A stretch of 64,000 bases of DNA from Roseovarius sp. 217 (GCF_000152845.1 NZ_CH902584.1:233239-297238), one strand, 5' to 3'. Numbered from the stretch's first letter, positions 37,556 to 47,690 are shown. The notes: generated from the letters alone by a model not told the origin. Numbers and translations are program-made.

Positions 37556-38172
37556 TCGTTGATCCGTTGATGCTCTTGGCTTTTGTTCCCGCTGGTCTGG
37601 CGCTCAATCTTACGCCCGGTGCGGATATGATGTTCTGCCTTGGTCTGGGTCTGCGCGCAGGGCCGCGCCCGGCGCTGGCGGCGAGTGCCGGGATTTCGGC
37701 GGGAGGCATGGTACATGTGACGCTGGCGGGATTGGGGCTGGCGGCGGCCATCGCCGCGCAGCCGGTGGTTCTGGATGTGATCCGCTGGCTCGGGGTAAGC
37801 TATCTCTTGTGGCTGGCTTGGGGGGCGCTGCGCATGGCGCCATTGCGCCCGGATGCGCCGGTGCTGAGTGTTGGGCGCGCGTTTCGCGAAGGGGTGCTGG
37901 TCAATCTCCTCAATCCCAAGGTCATTCTCTTTGTGCTGGCCTTTGTGCCGCAATTCATTGATCCCACACGCGCCATCCTGCCGCAGTTCCTGATCTTTGG
38001 GCTCGTGCTGGCCGTCGGCGGGTTTGTCATAAACGGCGCGGTCGGGGTTTTTGCCGGGGGGCTGGGCCGCCGTCTGACGACCTCGCCGCGTTTCGCGCGC
38101 GGCTTGGGTATTGCCTCGGCCACGATCTTTGCCGCGCTGGCGGCCCGCCTCGCCCTCATGCAAAGGAGCTGA
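37552..38172 (+). CDS. LysE-family amino-acid exporter
   Basis: A 206-residue membrane protein with about six hydrophobic segments. The family N-terminus [20 protein letters not shown] and the segment [26 protein letters not shown] (its [10 protein letters not shown] portion is diagnostic) are clear. It likely exports amino acids or derivatives; the substrate is not shown. The ATG overlaps the glycosylase stop, and moaB follows by 4 bases. Confidence 0.88.
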   Translation: MIVDPLMLLAFVPAGLALNLTPGADMMFCLGLGLRAGPRPALAASAGISAGGMVHVTLAGLGLAAAIAAQPVVLDVIRWLGVSYLLWLAWGALRMAPLRPDAPVLSVGRAFREGVLVNLLNPKVILFVLAFVPQFIDPTRAILPQFLIFGLVLAVGGFVINGAVGVFAGGLGRRLTTSPRFARGLGIASATIFAALAARLALMQRS

Positions 38173-38176
38173 CCCC

Positions 38177-38719
38177 ATGTCGCGTATCGACGAGACCAAG
38201 GAGTTCATCCCGGTGCGGATTGCGGTGCTGACCGTCTCCGACAGCCGCGACATGTCCGATGACCGCTCGGGCGATACGCTGGTCGCGCGGATCGAGGACG
38301 CGGGGCATATTCTGGCGGATCGCATGATCGTGCGCGACGAGCGGGATCAGGTGGCCGAGCAATTGCGCGAATGGATAGCCAATCCAGAGGTGGATGTGGT
38401 GATTTCCACGGGCGGCACCGGCCTGACGGGGCGCGATGTGACCGTCGAGGCACATCGCGATGTCTATGAGAAAGAGATCGACGCCTTTGGCACGGTCTTT
38501 ACCATCGTGTCGATGCAGAAGATCGGCACCTCGGCGGTGCAGAGCCGCGCCACGGGTGGCGTCGCGGGGGGCACCTATCTCTTTGCGCTGCCCGGCAGTC
38601 CGGGGGCCTGCAAGGATGCCTGGGACGAGATCCTGAAATATCAGCTCGATTATCGGCACCGGCCCTGCAACTTTGTGGAAATCATGCCGCGGCTTGACGA
38701 GCACAAGCGCCGGAAGTGA
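38177..38719 (+). CDS. moaB: molybdenum cofactor biosynthesis protein B
   Basis: A 180-residue MoaB/MogA-fold protein that adenylates molybdopterin or is related to that step. Motifs are AVLTVSDSRDMSDDRSGDTL, the MPT-binding VISTGGTGLTGRDVTVEA, and FALPGSPGACKDAW. An AAAGGAG box lies 8 bases before the ATG at 38177. It is cotranscribed with LysE and the glycosylase. Confidence 0.93.
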   Translation: MSRIDETKEFIPVRIAVLTVSDSRDMSDDRSGDTLVARIEDAGHILADRMIVRDERDQVAEQLREWIANPEVDVVISTGGTGLTGRDVTVEAHRDVYEKEIDAFGTVFTIVSMQKIGTSAVQSRATGGVAGGTYLFALPGSPGACKDAWDEILKYQLDYRHRPCNFVEIMPRLDEHKRRK

Positions 38720-38825
38720 CGCGCGGCGGCGTTGGACCCTCGTATCCGGCTTGGCATTCGGCCCGCCGGGGTTACATTACAAGGGGTCAGTCGGCCAACC
38801 GGGCCGGCCCAAGAGGTTGCGCATC

Positions 38826-40277
38826 ATGCGGTTTCTGCGTCAGGGTCTGATCGGGCTCTTTCTGGTCTCATTGACCTTGGGGCTTTTGGCCTATGCCGGG
38901 CAGACCGTGGTCAGTGCGGTGCAAGAGCGCATGGCACGCGAGGTGCGCGTGCCCGAGCGCAAGGAACGCGCCTTTGCCGTGCGGACGGTGCGCGCCGTTG
39001 AGACCGAGATTACCCCCACCCTGACCGCCTTTGGCCAGATCGAGAGCCGTCGCACGCTGGAAATCCGCGCGCAGGCGACCGGGGTGATCACCGAGTTGGC
39101 GCCTGAGTTCATTGAAGGCGGCATTGTGCGCGCCGGACAGTTTCTGGCGCGGATCGACCCCGCCGATGCCCAGAGCGCATTGGACCGCGCACGCACCGAC
39201 CTGATGGATACCCGCGCCGAGGCGCGCGAGGCGGCGCGGGCGCTGGATCTCGCGCGCGATGAATTGGCCGCACGGCGCGAGCAGGCCGAGATTCAGGACC
39301 GCGCCTTGGCGCGGCAACGTGATCTAGAGGCACGGGGCGTGGGTACGCTCACGGCTGTGGAGAGCGCCGAGTTCAACGTGGTGCAGGCGCGGCAGACGGT
39401 GCTGGCCAGCCGTCAGGCGCTGGCGCTCGCGGAGGCGCGCATTGATCAGGCCGCCACCGCCACCGCCCGCGCCGACCTGGCGCTGTCCGAGGCCGAGCGG
39501 CGGCTGGCTGAAACGCGCATCACCGCAGGATTCACCGGCACGCTGAGCGAGGTGAGCGTGGTTGAAGGCCGTCTGGTGGCCGCCAATGAACAACTGGCGC
39601 AACTGGTGGATGGGGCAGCACTGGAAGTGGCGTTTCGGGTTTCCACCGTGCAATATGCGCGGCTCTTGGATGCGGGCGGCGGGTTGATCGACGCACCGGT
39701 CAGGGTGGCGCTTGATACCGGCGGGCTGGACCTGAGCGCTGTGGGGCGGATCACGCGGCAATCCGCGACTTTGGCCGAAGGTGAAAGCGGGCGATTGGTC
39801 TTTGCCACGCTGGACACTGCCCCCGCGATGAAGCCCGGCGATTTCGTGACTGTGACCGTCGAGGAGCCGCCCCTTGCCGCCGCTATTCGCCTGCCTGCCA
39901 CGGCGCTGGGGCCGGATGGCCGGGTGCTGGTGATTGGCGCGGACGAGCGGCTGGAAGCGGTCGAAGTTTCGCTCTTGCGGCGGCAGGGCAATGATATTCT
40001 GGTGCGCGGCGCAGGGTTAGCGGGGCGCGATGTGGTGGCCGAGCGCACGCCGGTTCTGGGCACGGGCATCAAGGTGCGCAAACTGGAGAGCGCCGAGGCC
40101 GCGCCAGAGGCCGACACCGTGACGCTCAGCCCGGATCGGCGCGCGCGCCTCATGGCCTATGTCGAGGCGAGCACCGATATGCCGGACGAGGCCAAGCGCC
40201 GGTTGCTGGCGCAGTTGGAGCAGCCCGAGGTCTCGTTGAGCACGGTGGAACGGCTGGAACGCCGGATCGGAGGCTGA
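38826..40277 (+). CDS. RND efflux periplasmic adaptor
   Basis: A 483-residue membrane-fusion protein. An N-terminal membrane anchor lies at about residues 5-25 (QGLIGLFLVSLTLGLLAYAG). The lipoyl half-motif TLEIRAQATGVITELAPEF, a long coiled-coil hairpin (about residues 110-230, Ala/Arg/Glu-rich), the second lipoyl half AETRITAGFTGTLSEV, and the beta-barrel domain follow. It links the permease at 40283 to an outer-membrane channel. No TolC gene is in the window. ATG 38826 was chosen because it precedes the anchor. Confidence 0.9.
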   Translation: MRFLRQGLIGLFLVSLTLGLLAYAGQTVVSAVQERMAREVRVPERKERAFAVRTVRAVETEITPTLTAFGQIESRRTLEIRAQATGVITELAPEFIEGGIVRAGQFLARIDPADAQSALDRARTDLMDTRAEAREAARALDLARDELAARREQAEIQDRALARQRDLEARGVGTLTAVESAEFNVVQARQTVLASRQALALAEARIDQAATATARADLALSEAERRLAETRITAGFTGTLSEVSVVEGRLVAANEQLAQLVDGAALEVAFRVSTVQYARLLDAGGGLIDAPVRVALDTGGLDLSAVGRITRQSATLAEGESGRLVFATLDTAPAMKPGDFVTVTVEEPPLAAAIRLPATALGPDGRVLVIGADERLEAVEVSLLRRQGNDILVRGAGLAGRDVVAERTPVLGTGIKVRKLESAEAAPEADTVTLSPDRRARLMAYVEASTDMPDEAKRRLLAQLEQPEVSLSTVERLERRIGG

Positions 40278-40282
40278 GTAGC

Positions 40283-43200
40283 ATGCCGGGCCTGATCTCA
40301 TGGTTCACGCGGCACCGCACGGCGGCCAACCTGCTCTTGGTGCTGATGATCGCCTTGGGTCTGATGGCCTTGCCGCGTATGCGGGCGCAGTTCTTTCCCG
40401 ATGTGGTGATCGACAATGTGAGCGTGTCGGTGGCCTGGGACGGTGCGAGCGCCGAGGATGTGGACGGGGCCATCGTGCAGGTGCTGGAACCGGCCCTATT
40501 GGCGGTGGAGGGGGTGGAGGCCGCGACCTCGCTCAGCCGTGAGAACAGCGCGCTGGTGACACTCGAATTCGAGCCGGGCTGGGATATGGGGCGTGCCGCC
40601 GACGAGGTGCAGGCGGCGCTCGATATCATCACCACCCTGCCAGACGAGGCCGATGAACCCGTCGTGCGGCGCGGTGCCTGGCGCGATCAGGTGACGGATG
40701 TGGTGATCACCGGCCCGGTCGGCACCGAGCAACTGGCGCGGCTGGCGGATGAGTTGGTGACAAGGCTCTTTGATGCGGGGGTCACGCGCACCACGATCGA
40801 GGGTGTGGCAGCCCCCGAAACCGTGATCGAGGTGCCGGGTCCGGCGCTCATTGCCAATGACATCACAATGGCCGAGATCGCCGCCGCCATTGCCGCCGAG
40901 ATCACCGCCGATCCGGCCGGAAACATGACCGGGGCGAATGCCCGGCTGCGCACCGGCTCTGACAAGCGCAGCGCGCGCGACATTGCTGGCATTACCCTGC
41001 GGATTGCCCCCGATGGCAGCGCGCTGACGGTGGGTGAGGTGGCGCGGGTGCGGGTCCAAGGGGCGACGCGGGCGCTGGCCTATTACGTCGGCGATGCCCC
41101 GGCCATGAACGTCCGCGTGGACCGCTCGGCGCGGGGGGATGCGCTTGATATTCAGGCCAAGGTGCAGGCGGTGGCCGACCGCATGGCCGAAACCCTGCCC
41201 GAAGGGGTGAGCATTGACCTCATCCGCACACGCGCCGAGGCGATTTCGGGCCGGATCAAGATGCTCTTGGACAATGCGCTGACGGGTCTGGCGCTGGTGG
41301 TGGGGCTGCTCTTTCTATTTCTGAACGCGCGCACGGCGTTCTGGGTGGCGGCGGGGATTCCGGTCGCGATGCTGGCCGCGCTGGCGCTGATGTATGCGGC
41401 CGGCCTCACGCTCAACATGATTTCGCTGTTCGCGTTGATCATCACGCTGGGGATCGTGGTGGATGATGCCATCGTGGTGGGCGAACACGCCGATGCGCGG
41501 CACCGCAAGCTGGGCGAGCCGCCAATGGTCGCGGCAGAGCGCGCCGCCGGACGCATGGCACTGCCGGTTTTTGCCGCCACGCTAACCACGCTGATTGCAT
41601 TTTTCGGGCTGGTGGTGATCGGCGGGCGGTTTGGCGATCTGATCTATGATATCCCCTTCACGGTGATCGCTGTTCTGGCCGCGAGCCTGATCGAGTGTTT
41701 CCTGATCCTGCCCAACCATATGGCGCATGCCTTGGCGCATTCGGCCAAGGTCCATTGGTATGACATCCCGAGCCGGGTGGTAAACCGGGGCTTTGGCGTG
41801 TTTCGCGACCGGGCCTTTCGCCCGCTGATCGGGCTGGTGATCCGGGCGCGCTATGTCGTGTTGGCGGCGGCGGTGCTGCTCTTGGCCACGCAGGTCGCGA
41901 GTTTTATGCGCGGCGATGTGACATGGCGGTTTTTCAACGCGCCGGAACAGGGCAGCGTGACGGGCAACTTCGCCATGCTGCCCGGGGCCACGCGCGACGA
42001 TACGCTGGCGCAAATGCGCGCCTTGCAGCGCGCGGCCGAAGAGTTGGGCGCTGAATACGAGGCCGAGCATGGGGCAAACCCGCTGGCCTATGTGGTGGCG
42101 CAATTGGGGGGCGCTGCGGGGCGCGGCCTGTCGGGGTCGGACACCCGCGAGGCCGATCTCTTGGGCGGGATTTCCATTGAACTGATCGACGCCGATTTAC
42201 GGCCCTACTCCAGTTTCGCCTTTGTCGCCGCTCTGCAAGAGCGGGTGGAGCAGCATCCGCTGACCGAGACGCTGAGCTTTCGCGGATCGCGGGCGGGGCC
42301 GGGTGGTGATGCGCTCGACATTCAACTCTACGGCGCGGCGGCGGATCAACTCAAATCCGCCGCTGAGGCGCTGAAAACAGCACTCGGGCGCTATCCCGAA
42401 GTGTCGGCGCTGGAGGACTCTCTGGCCTATGACAAGGCCGAGATGATCCTGGACCTTACTCCGCAGGGGGCGGCCCTTGGCTTTAGCATCGACGATCTTG
42501 GCCAGACCCTGCGCAACCGGGTGAACGGCATCGAGGCCGCGACCTATCCCGACGGCCCGCGCTCTGCCGAGGTGCGGGTGGAACTTCCCGAGGATGAACT
42601 GGCCGCCGACTTTCTCGAACGCATGCAGTTGCGCACGCCGACCGGGCAGTATGTGCCGCTGGCTGATGTGGTCAGCGTCGAGACACGCACCGGCTTTGCC
42701 TCGGTCCGGCGCGAGAACGGCCTGCGGCTGGTGACGGTGACGGGTGATATTTCCGAGGATGATCCGGCCCGCGCCGCCGAAATCGTGCAGGCGCTGGAAA
42801 CCGAGATCCTGCCCGATGTCGCCGCGCGCTATCAGGTGGAATACCGCCTCGCGGGCCTCAGCGAACAAGAAGATGACTTTATGGCCGACGCGCGCCTTGG
42901 CCTGATTGCGACGCTCTTGGGGATTTATCTGGTGCTGTCGCTGGTCTTTGCGAGTTGGACCCGACCGATGGTGGTGATGGCAATTATCCCCTTTGGTCTG
43001 GTGGGCACGATCTGGGGTCATGCGCAATGGGATGTGCCGCTGTCGATGTTCACGGTGGTGGGATTGCTGGGCATGACCGGCATCATCATCAACGATTCCA
43101 TCGTGCTGGTCACGTCGATTGACGAACATGCGGAATCGCGCGGGTTGGTCCCGGCCATCATCGAAGGCACCGCCGACCGGCTGCGCGCTGTGATTCTGAC

Positions 43201-43633
43201 CACGCTGACGACGGTTCTGGGGCTGGCACCGCTGCTCTTTGAACGCTCGACTCAGGCGCAATTTCTCAAGCCGACGGTGATCACGCTGGTTTACGGTCTT
43301 GGGTTCGGGATGGTGCTGGTGCTGTTGGTGGTGCCGGCGCTCTTGGCCATCGGGCACGATCTCAGACGGCCTGTGACGGCGCTCAGACGGGGCTTGTGGC
43401 GCAGACGCGCGGGGCTGCAGGGCGTGTTTGGTGCCGGGCTCGCGATGGTGCTGGGCTGGTTCGGGGCCACGATGGGCTGGGTTCTGGTGACAGGGGATTT
43501 GCCGGCGCCGCTGGCGGCGCTGATGCCGCTGCCACCTATTGGCGCGGCGTTGGCGCTGTTTCTGATGGGCAGCGCGCTTGGCCTCTTGCTGGTCTATCTC
43601 GTCACAGCCTTGCGCCGCCCGCGCAGCGCCTGA
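40283..43633 (+). CDS. RND efflux permease
   Basis: A 1116-residue RND pump with the usual two halves: membrane helix 1 (HRTAANLLLVLMIALGLMAL), a large periplasmic domain, helices 2-6, then a repeat of the pattern. The proton-relay segment GIVVDDAIVVGEHAD in helix 4 has the Asp pair expected of drug/proton antiporters. The C-terminal extension (about 1010-1115) is longer than usual, with two more hydrophobic stretches. It is encoded 5 bases after the adaptor gene. The substrate is unknown. Confidence 0.92.
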   Translation: MPGLISWFTRHRTAANLLLVLMIALGLMALPRMRAQFFPDVVIDNVSVSVAWDGASAEDVDGAIVQVLEPALLAVEGVEAATSLSRENSALVTLEFEPGWDMGRAADEVQAALDIITTLPDEADEPVVRRGAWRDQVTDVVITGPVGTEQLARLADELVTRLFDAGVTRTTIEGVAAPETVIEVPGPALIANDITMAEIAAAIAAEITADPAGNMTGANARLRTGSDKRSARDIAGITLRIAPDGSALTVGEVARVRVQGATRALAYYVGDAPAMNVRVDRSARGDALDIQAKVQAVADRMAETLPEGVSIDLIRTRAEAISGRIKMLLDNALTGLALVVGLLFLFLNARTAFWVAAGIPVAMLAALALMYAAGLTLNMISLFALIITLGIVVDDAIVVGEHADARHRKLGEPPMVAAERAAGRMALPVFAATLTTLIAFFGLVVIGGRFGDLIYDIPFTVIAVLAASLIECFLILPNHMAHALAHSAKVHWYDIPSRVVNRGFGVFRDRAFRPLIGLVIRARYVVLAAAVLLLATQVASFMRGDVTWRFFNAPEQGSVTGNFAMLPGATRDDTLAQMRALQRAAEELGAEYEAEHGANPLAYVVAQLGGAAGRGLSGSDTREADLLGGISIELIDADLRPYSSFAFVAALQERVEQHPLTETLSFRGSRAGPGGDALDIQLYGAAADQLKSAAEALKTALGRYPEVSALEDSLAYDKAEMILDLTPQGAALGFSIDDLGQTLRNRVNGIEAATYPDGPRSAEVRVELPEDELAADFLERMQLRTPTGQYVPLADVVSVETRTGFASVRRENGLRLVTVTGDISEDDPARAAEIVQALETEILPDVAARYQVEYRLAGLSEQEDDFMADARLGLIATLLGIYLVLSLVFASWTRPMVVMAIIPFGLVGTIWGHAQWDVPLSMFTVVGLLGMTGIIINDSIVLVTSIDEHAESRGLVPAIIEGTADRLRAVILTTLTTVLGLAPLLFERSTQAQFLKPTVITLVYGLGFGMVLVLLVVPALLAIGHDLRRPVTALRRGLWRRRAGLQGVFGAGLAMVLGWFGATMGWVLVTGDLPAPLAALMPLPPIGAALALFLMGSALGLLLVYLVTALRRPRSA

Positions 43634-43675
43634 TCGCTCTTGCACAGGCGGCGTTGCAGCGCTACCCCTCTGCCC

Positions 43676-44614
43676 ATGCGTATCATCCGCGATTACACCT
43701 ATGTCACCGATGCCGACCGGGGCGCCAGCGCCGCCATCGGCAATTTCGATGGCGTGCATATCGGCCACCGTTCGGTGATTGAGCTGGCGCGCACGGCGGG
43801 GGAGCGCATTGGCGCGCCCTTGGGCATCCTGACCTTTGAGCCGCATCCGCGCGAGTATTTCGCCCCCGACGCACCGCCCTTTCGCCTGATGGGCCGCGAG
43901 GCGCGGGCGCATCGGCTGGAAAAGTTGGGCGTTGAGCGGCTCTATGAGATCAATTTCAACGCGGGTCTGGCGGCGCTCAGCCCGCGCGCCTTTGCGGAGA
44001 CTGTGATCCGCGACGGTCTGGGCCTGCGTCATGTGGTGGTGGGCGCGGATTTCTGTTTTGGCAAGGGACGGGCGGGCAATGCCACGATGCTGCAAGAGTT
44101 CGGCGACGACATGGGGTTTGACGTGACCATCGCCACGCTCCTCGAGGGCGAGATTGGGCAAGTGTCGTCAACGGCGATCCGCGCTGCATTGAGCGAGGGC
44201 GCGCCGCGCGCCGCCGCTGCGATGCTGGGCCATTGGCACCGGATCGACGGGCCGGTGATTGGCGGCGAGCAGCGGGGCCGCACGCTCGGCTACCCGACTG
44301 CCAATATGTCGATCAAGGGGCTGCATCCGCCCAAGTTCGGCATATATGCCGTTCTGGTCGATGTGCTGGATGGGCCGCATAAGGGGCAATATCATGGCGC
44401 GGCCTCGCTTGGCGTGCGGCCGATGTTTCAGGGCGAAGAGGCCAATATCGAAACCTTCATCTTTGACTTCACCGGCGATCTCTATGGCGCAAACCTGTCG
44501 GTCGGGCTGATAGAATACCTGCGCCCCGAGGCGACATTCGACAGTCTGGAGGCGTTCATCGCGCAGATGGACGCCGATTGCGCCCGCGCCCGCGCCATTC
44601 TGGCCGCGCTATGA
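43676..44614 (+). CDS. ribF: bifunctional riboflavin kinase/FAD synthetase
   Basis: A 312-residue enzyme that phosphorylates riboflavin to FMN and adenylates FMN to FAD. The N-terminal FAD synthetase domain has GNFDGVHIGHRSVIE (nucleotidyl-transferase HxGH type) and the SSTAIRAAL motif. The C-terminal kinase domain has RTLGYPTANM and GAASLGVRPMF. ATG 43676 (MRIIRDYTYV) is the family start. No FMN riboswitch-sized leader exists, because the RND stop lies only 42 bases upstream. It overlaps the next gene (ATGA). Confidence 0.96.
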   Translation: MRIIRDYTYVTDADRGASAAIGNFDGVHIGHRSVIELARTAGERIGAPLGILTFEPHPREYFAPDAPPFRLMGREARAHRLEKLGVERLYEINFNAGLAALSPRAFAETVIRDGLGLRHVVVGADFCFGKGRAGNATMLQEFGDDMGFDVTIATLLEGEIGQVSSTAIRAALSEGAPRAAAAMLGHWHRIDGPVIGGEQRGRTLGYPTANMSIKGLHPPKFGIYAVLVDVLDGPHKGQYHGAASLGVRPMFQGEEANIETFIFDFTGDLYGANLSVGLIEYLRPEATFDSLEAFIAQMDADCARARAILAAL

Positions 44615-45081
44615 GCGATGCCATCAACCGCAGCGGATTACGCCCGCGTTATTGGGAAACCACGCGCCTTGACCGCATGACGCGCGCCGAATGGGAAGCG
44701 CTCTGCGATGGCTGCGGCAAATGCTGCATGAACAAGCTGGAGGATGAGGAAACCGGCGAGGTGGCCTTTACCCGCGTCGCCTGTCGCCTGTTTGACGATA
44801 CCACCTGCCTCTGTGCGCAATACCCGATCCGGCATCAGTTTGTGCCCGAATGCATCACGCTCAAGCCGCATACGATCGAGAGCCATGCCTATTGGTTGCC
44901 GGAAACCTGCGCCTACAAGCTCTTGCATCTCGGCAAGCCGCTCTATCCCTGGCATCCGTTGATTTCCGGCGATCCAGCCAGCGTGCATGACGCAGGCGTG
45001 TCGATGCGGCACCGGACCCTGCCGGAATTCGAGGTGCCCGAGGACGATTGGGAAGATCACATCATCGAGGAGCCGCTCTGA
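44611..45081 (+). CDS. YcgN-family cysteine-cluster protein
   Basis: A 156-residue protein of the UPF0260/YcgN family. The cluster-forming Cys motif is CDGCGKCCMNK near residue 35-45, with further Cys in CLCAQYP, VPECITL and TCAYKL, so a metal or Fe-S site is likely. Function is not established. The ATG overlaps the ribF stop, and its stop overlaps the ltaE start by one base, so the three form an operon. Confidence 0.88.
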   Translation: MSDAINRSGLRPRYWETTRLDRMTRAEWEALCDGCGKCCMNKLEDEETGEVAFTRVACRLFDDTTCLCAQYPIRHQFVPECITLKPHTIESHAYWLPETCAYKLLHLGKPLYPWHPLISGDPASVHDAGVSMRHRTLPEFEVPEDDWEDHIIEEPL

Positions 45082-46127
45082 TGCAGTTCGCCTCTGACAA
45101 TTCCGGCCCGGCCCTGCCCGCCGTCATGCAAGCGATGGCCGAGACCAATCGGGGTCATGCGCCCTCTTATGGCACAGAGGCGCAGATGGATGAGGTGCGC
45201 GACCGTCTGCGCGCGCTTTTTGAGGCACCGCAGGCCAGTGTCTATCTGGTAGCGACCGGCACGGCGGCCAATGCGCTGGCGCTGGCCACCCTCTCGGAGC
45301 CGTGGCAGACGGTGTTCTGCACGCCGCTTGCGCATATCCACACCGACGAATGCAACGCGCCCGAGTTTTTCACCGGCGGCGCCAAGCTGAGCCTTGTGGG
45401 TGCGGCGGACAAGATGACGCCCGAGGATCTGGCGCGCGCGATTGCGGTCTGGCCCGCCGGAGATGTGCACAATCCGCAGCATGGGCCGCTCGCCCTGACA
45501 CAGGCGACCGAACGCGGGCGGATTTACACCTGCGCCGAGATTGCGGCCCTGACCCAAGTGGCGCGCGATCACGGGCTGCCCTGCTACATGGACGGCGCGC
45601 GCTTTGCCAATGCGGTGGCGGCCCTCGGCTGCACCCCTGCGGAAATGACATGGCGCGCCGGCATTGACGCGGTCAGCATGGGCGGCACCAAGAATGGCTG
45701 TCTGGGGGTCGAGGCGGTGATTTTCTTCAACCCCGAGAATGCCTGGGAGTTTGAGTTGCGGCGCAAGCGGTCGGCGCATCTGGTGTCAAAGCATCGGTAT
45801 CTGTCGGCACAGATGCTGGGCTATCTGCGCGATAATCTGTGGCTGCGCACGGCGCAAGAGGCCAATGACCGCGCGGCGGTGCTGGAAGCCGGATTGCGCG
45901 CGGTGCCGGGGGCCGAGATGGTGTTTGCGCGCGACGTCAACATGATCTTTGCCCGCCTGCCCCGCGCCACGCATCAGCGCCTCAAGGCGGCGGGGGCGGC
46001 CTATGCGCTCTATGAGGGGCCTTTGGACGGCGGTGCGATGGATGAGCCGCTGATGGCGCGTTTCGTGTGCGATTGGTCCGTCACCGAGGATCAGATCGCG
46101 CGGTTTCTGGAGATTGCACAGGGTTAG
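45081..46127 (+). CDS. ltaE: low-specificity L-threonine aldolase-like enzyme
   Basis: A 348-residue fold-type I PLP enzyme cleaving L-threonine or allo-threonine to glycine and acetaldehyde. The PLP lysine is K204 in VSMGGTKNGCLG, and the substrate region includes FASDNSGPALPAVMQAM and HGLPCYMDGARFANA. It ends in a convergent gap that holds repeat copy B. The gap has no other gene. Confidence 0.92.
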   Translation: MQFASDNSGPALPAVMQAMAETNRGHAPSYGTEAQMDEVRDRLRALFEAPQASVYLVATGTAANALALATLSEPWQTVFCTPLAHIHTDECNAPEFFTGGAKLSLVGAADKMTPEDLARAIAVWPAGDVHNPQHGPLALTQATERGRIYTCAEIAALTQVARDHGLPCYMDGARFANAVAALGCTPAEMTWRAGIDAVSMGGTKNGCLGVEAVIFFNPENAWEFELRRKRSAHLVSKHRYLSAQMLGYLRDNLWLRTAQEANDRAAVLEAGLRAVPGAEMVFARDVNMIFARLPRATHQRLKAAGAAYALYEGPLDGGAMDEPLMARFVCDWSVTEDQIARFLEIAQG

Positions 46128-46184
46128 GTCGCGGGCTGGGGTGGCACGAAGGCATTGGTGTGTTGCTGACGTTGCCCCGTGCAA

Positions 46185-46355
46185 GCCCGCGCGGAACAAG
46201 GCGCGAAGCGCCGCCGCGCGATCGCTTGGCCGTCCCGCGGCCTAGCGATTTTGAGAGGGCGTCTACCTCTTTGGAGTCATACGGATTTGGCTGACATTAA
46301 GCGGCATCCACGGCCGTTGCTTCGCTAGTCCCCGGCCCAGCAATCGCGCGGCTCG
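46185..46355 (-). repeat. dispersed repeat, copy B (inverted relative to 32450-32622)
   Basis: Block 46185-46251 is nearly identical to the reverse complement of 32552-32622 (for example CCGCCGCGCGATCGCT and GGCCGTCCCGCGGCCTAGCG). Block 46319-46355 matches the reverse complement of 32450-32484 (GCTTCGCTAGTCCCCGGCCC). The middle 67 bases differ. The copy again lies between convergent genes (ltaE and the GT4 gene), as copy A does. Confidence 0.7.
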
Positions 46356-46377
46356 TCGTTTGGGGCAAATGTCAACA

Positions 46378-47598
46378 TCAGGCACTCACCCCGCCCCTAG
46401 CCATCGCCCGGTTTGCGCCCGCGATCAGTGTCTCGGCCCCTTGGCTCGAGCGGAAATCCTGCACCACGCGCGCGCGCCCGGCCTCAGAGAGGCGTGCGCA
46501 GAGCGCGGGATCATCGGCAAGGGTGGCAATGGCCTCGGCCAGCCCCTGCGGCGATTTCGGCGACACCAAGAGCCCGCTTTCGCCCGGATCAATCAATTCC
46601 CGCACCCCGCCCGCATCCGTGCCGATGGTGGGCACGCCGCAGGCCATGGCCTCCATATAGGCGACGCCCAGCGGTTCATGCCAACTGGCCAATACGAACA
46701 CATCCGCCGCCAGCAGATGCCGCCGCACCTCAGCCCCGCTGACAGCCCCCAAGAGCCGGGCATGCGCGCCCAGACCCAGCGCCTCAAGATGCGCTTGCAA
46801 TTCAGCGCGATAGCCGGTGCCGCCTGCGTCATCCTCGCCCGCGATGTCCAACTGCACGTCGATGCCGCGATCCAAGAGCAGGCGCAGCGCCGAGAGCAAA
46901 TCCTGATGCCCCTTGACCCGGTGCAACCGCCCACAGGAAAAGAGCCGCAGCGGCGCACCGGGTGCAGGTGGCAGATAGGGCGTGTCACGCTTGAAATCTT
47001 CGGTATCGACGCCCATCGGCTGTACCATCACATCGGCGGGCAGGTCGGGGCCAAGAACATCGCGCATTTCGGCCATGAGCCTATGGGTGATGATGGTCGC
47101 AAAGCTGGCATGCCGCCATTTGAACCCCTGACCGGGACCATAATCCGACAGCGCGCCATGCAGCGTGAGGCTATAGCTTGGCCCGCCCATCAGCCGCGCC
47201 AAGGCACAGATCAGCGCGGCACGCCCGCAGGAATGGGCATGCACATGACCAATCCCCCGCGCGCGGCAGTTCTGGATGAGCGCCCGCGCCGCAGGCAGGC
47301 AGATCAGCACATCCTTGAGGAATTCACCGCCCTGCCGTTCACGCAAGATGTCGGACCACGGCGCGCGCAAGAGACCCGTCAGCGCGTGACCGGGCGTGGG
47401 CCGCCCGAGATAGGTGGTGCGCGCGATGGCCGCGTCAGACCAGTCATGGGATACAAGACCGGGCGGCGGAGGTCGCGTGCTCAAGAGATGCGGCACCGCG
47501 CCCAAGCGCTCCAGATCCGCAATCTCGCGCCAGAAGAAGATATGCGTCTGGCCCGGAAACTGGGGCACAAGATAGCCAAGGTTCAGGGGATCAGGCAT
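46378..47598 (-). CDS. family 4 glycosyltransferase
   Basis: A 406-residue GT-B enzyme. The N-terminal domain begins LNLGYLVPQFPGQTHIFFWREI; the C-terminal donor domain shows LFSCGRLHRVKGHQDLL and the Glu-rich donor motif HEPLGVAYMEAMACGVPTIG. It should transfer a nucleotide-sugar residue at the cytoplasmic face of the membrane. ATG 47598 was chosen since the longer frame lacks family sequence. It is divergent from the GT2 gene across 92 bases and begins the polysaccharide-type locus. Confidence 0.9.
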   Translation of the reverse strand: MPDPLNLGYLVPQFPGQTHIFFWREIADLERLGAVPHLLSTRPPPPGLVSHDWSDAAIARTTYLGRPTPGHALTGLLRAPWSDILRERQGGEFLKDVLICLPAARALIQNCRARGIGHVHAHSCGRAALICALARLMGGPSYSLTLHGALSDYGPGQGFKWRHASFATIITHRLMAEMRDVLGPDLPADVMVQPMGVDTEDFKRDTPYLPPAPGAPLRLFSCGRLHRVKGHQDLLSALRLLLDRGIDVQLDIAGEDDAGGTGYRAELQAHLEALGLGAHARLLGAVSGAEVRRHLLAADVFVLASWHEPLGVAYMEAMACGVPTIGTDAGGVRELIDPGESGLLVSPKSPQGLAEAIATLADDPALCARLSEAGRARVVQDFRSSQGAETLIAGANRAMARGGVSA

Positions 47599-47690
47599 TT
47601 TCGGTTCCGCTTGCCGCCAGTTTGTCGGATAAGCTCTAGCATGCCGCGCAGGCTCAGCACAGGCTCGCGGGCGATGGATTTGGAAACCCT

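Noticed and set aside
43634..43675. Possible FMN riboswitch upstream of ribF
   Set aside because: Only 42 bases separate the RND stop from the ribF ATG, which is too short for an FMN aptamer.
42197..44161. Minus-strand frame of 654 residues opposite the RND permease and ribF
   Set aside because: Composition (His, Gln and Arg excess) and complete overlap with two conserved genes mark it as a shadow.
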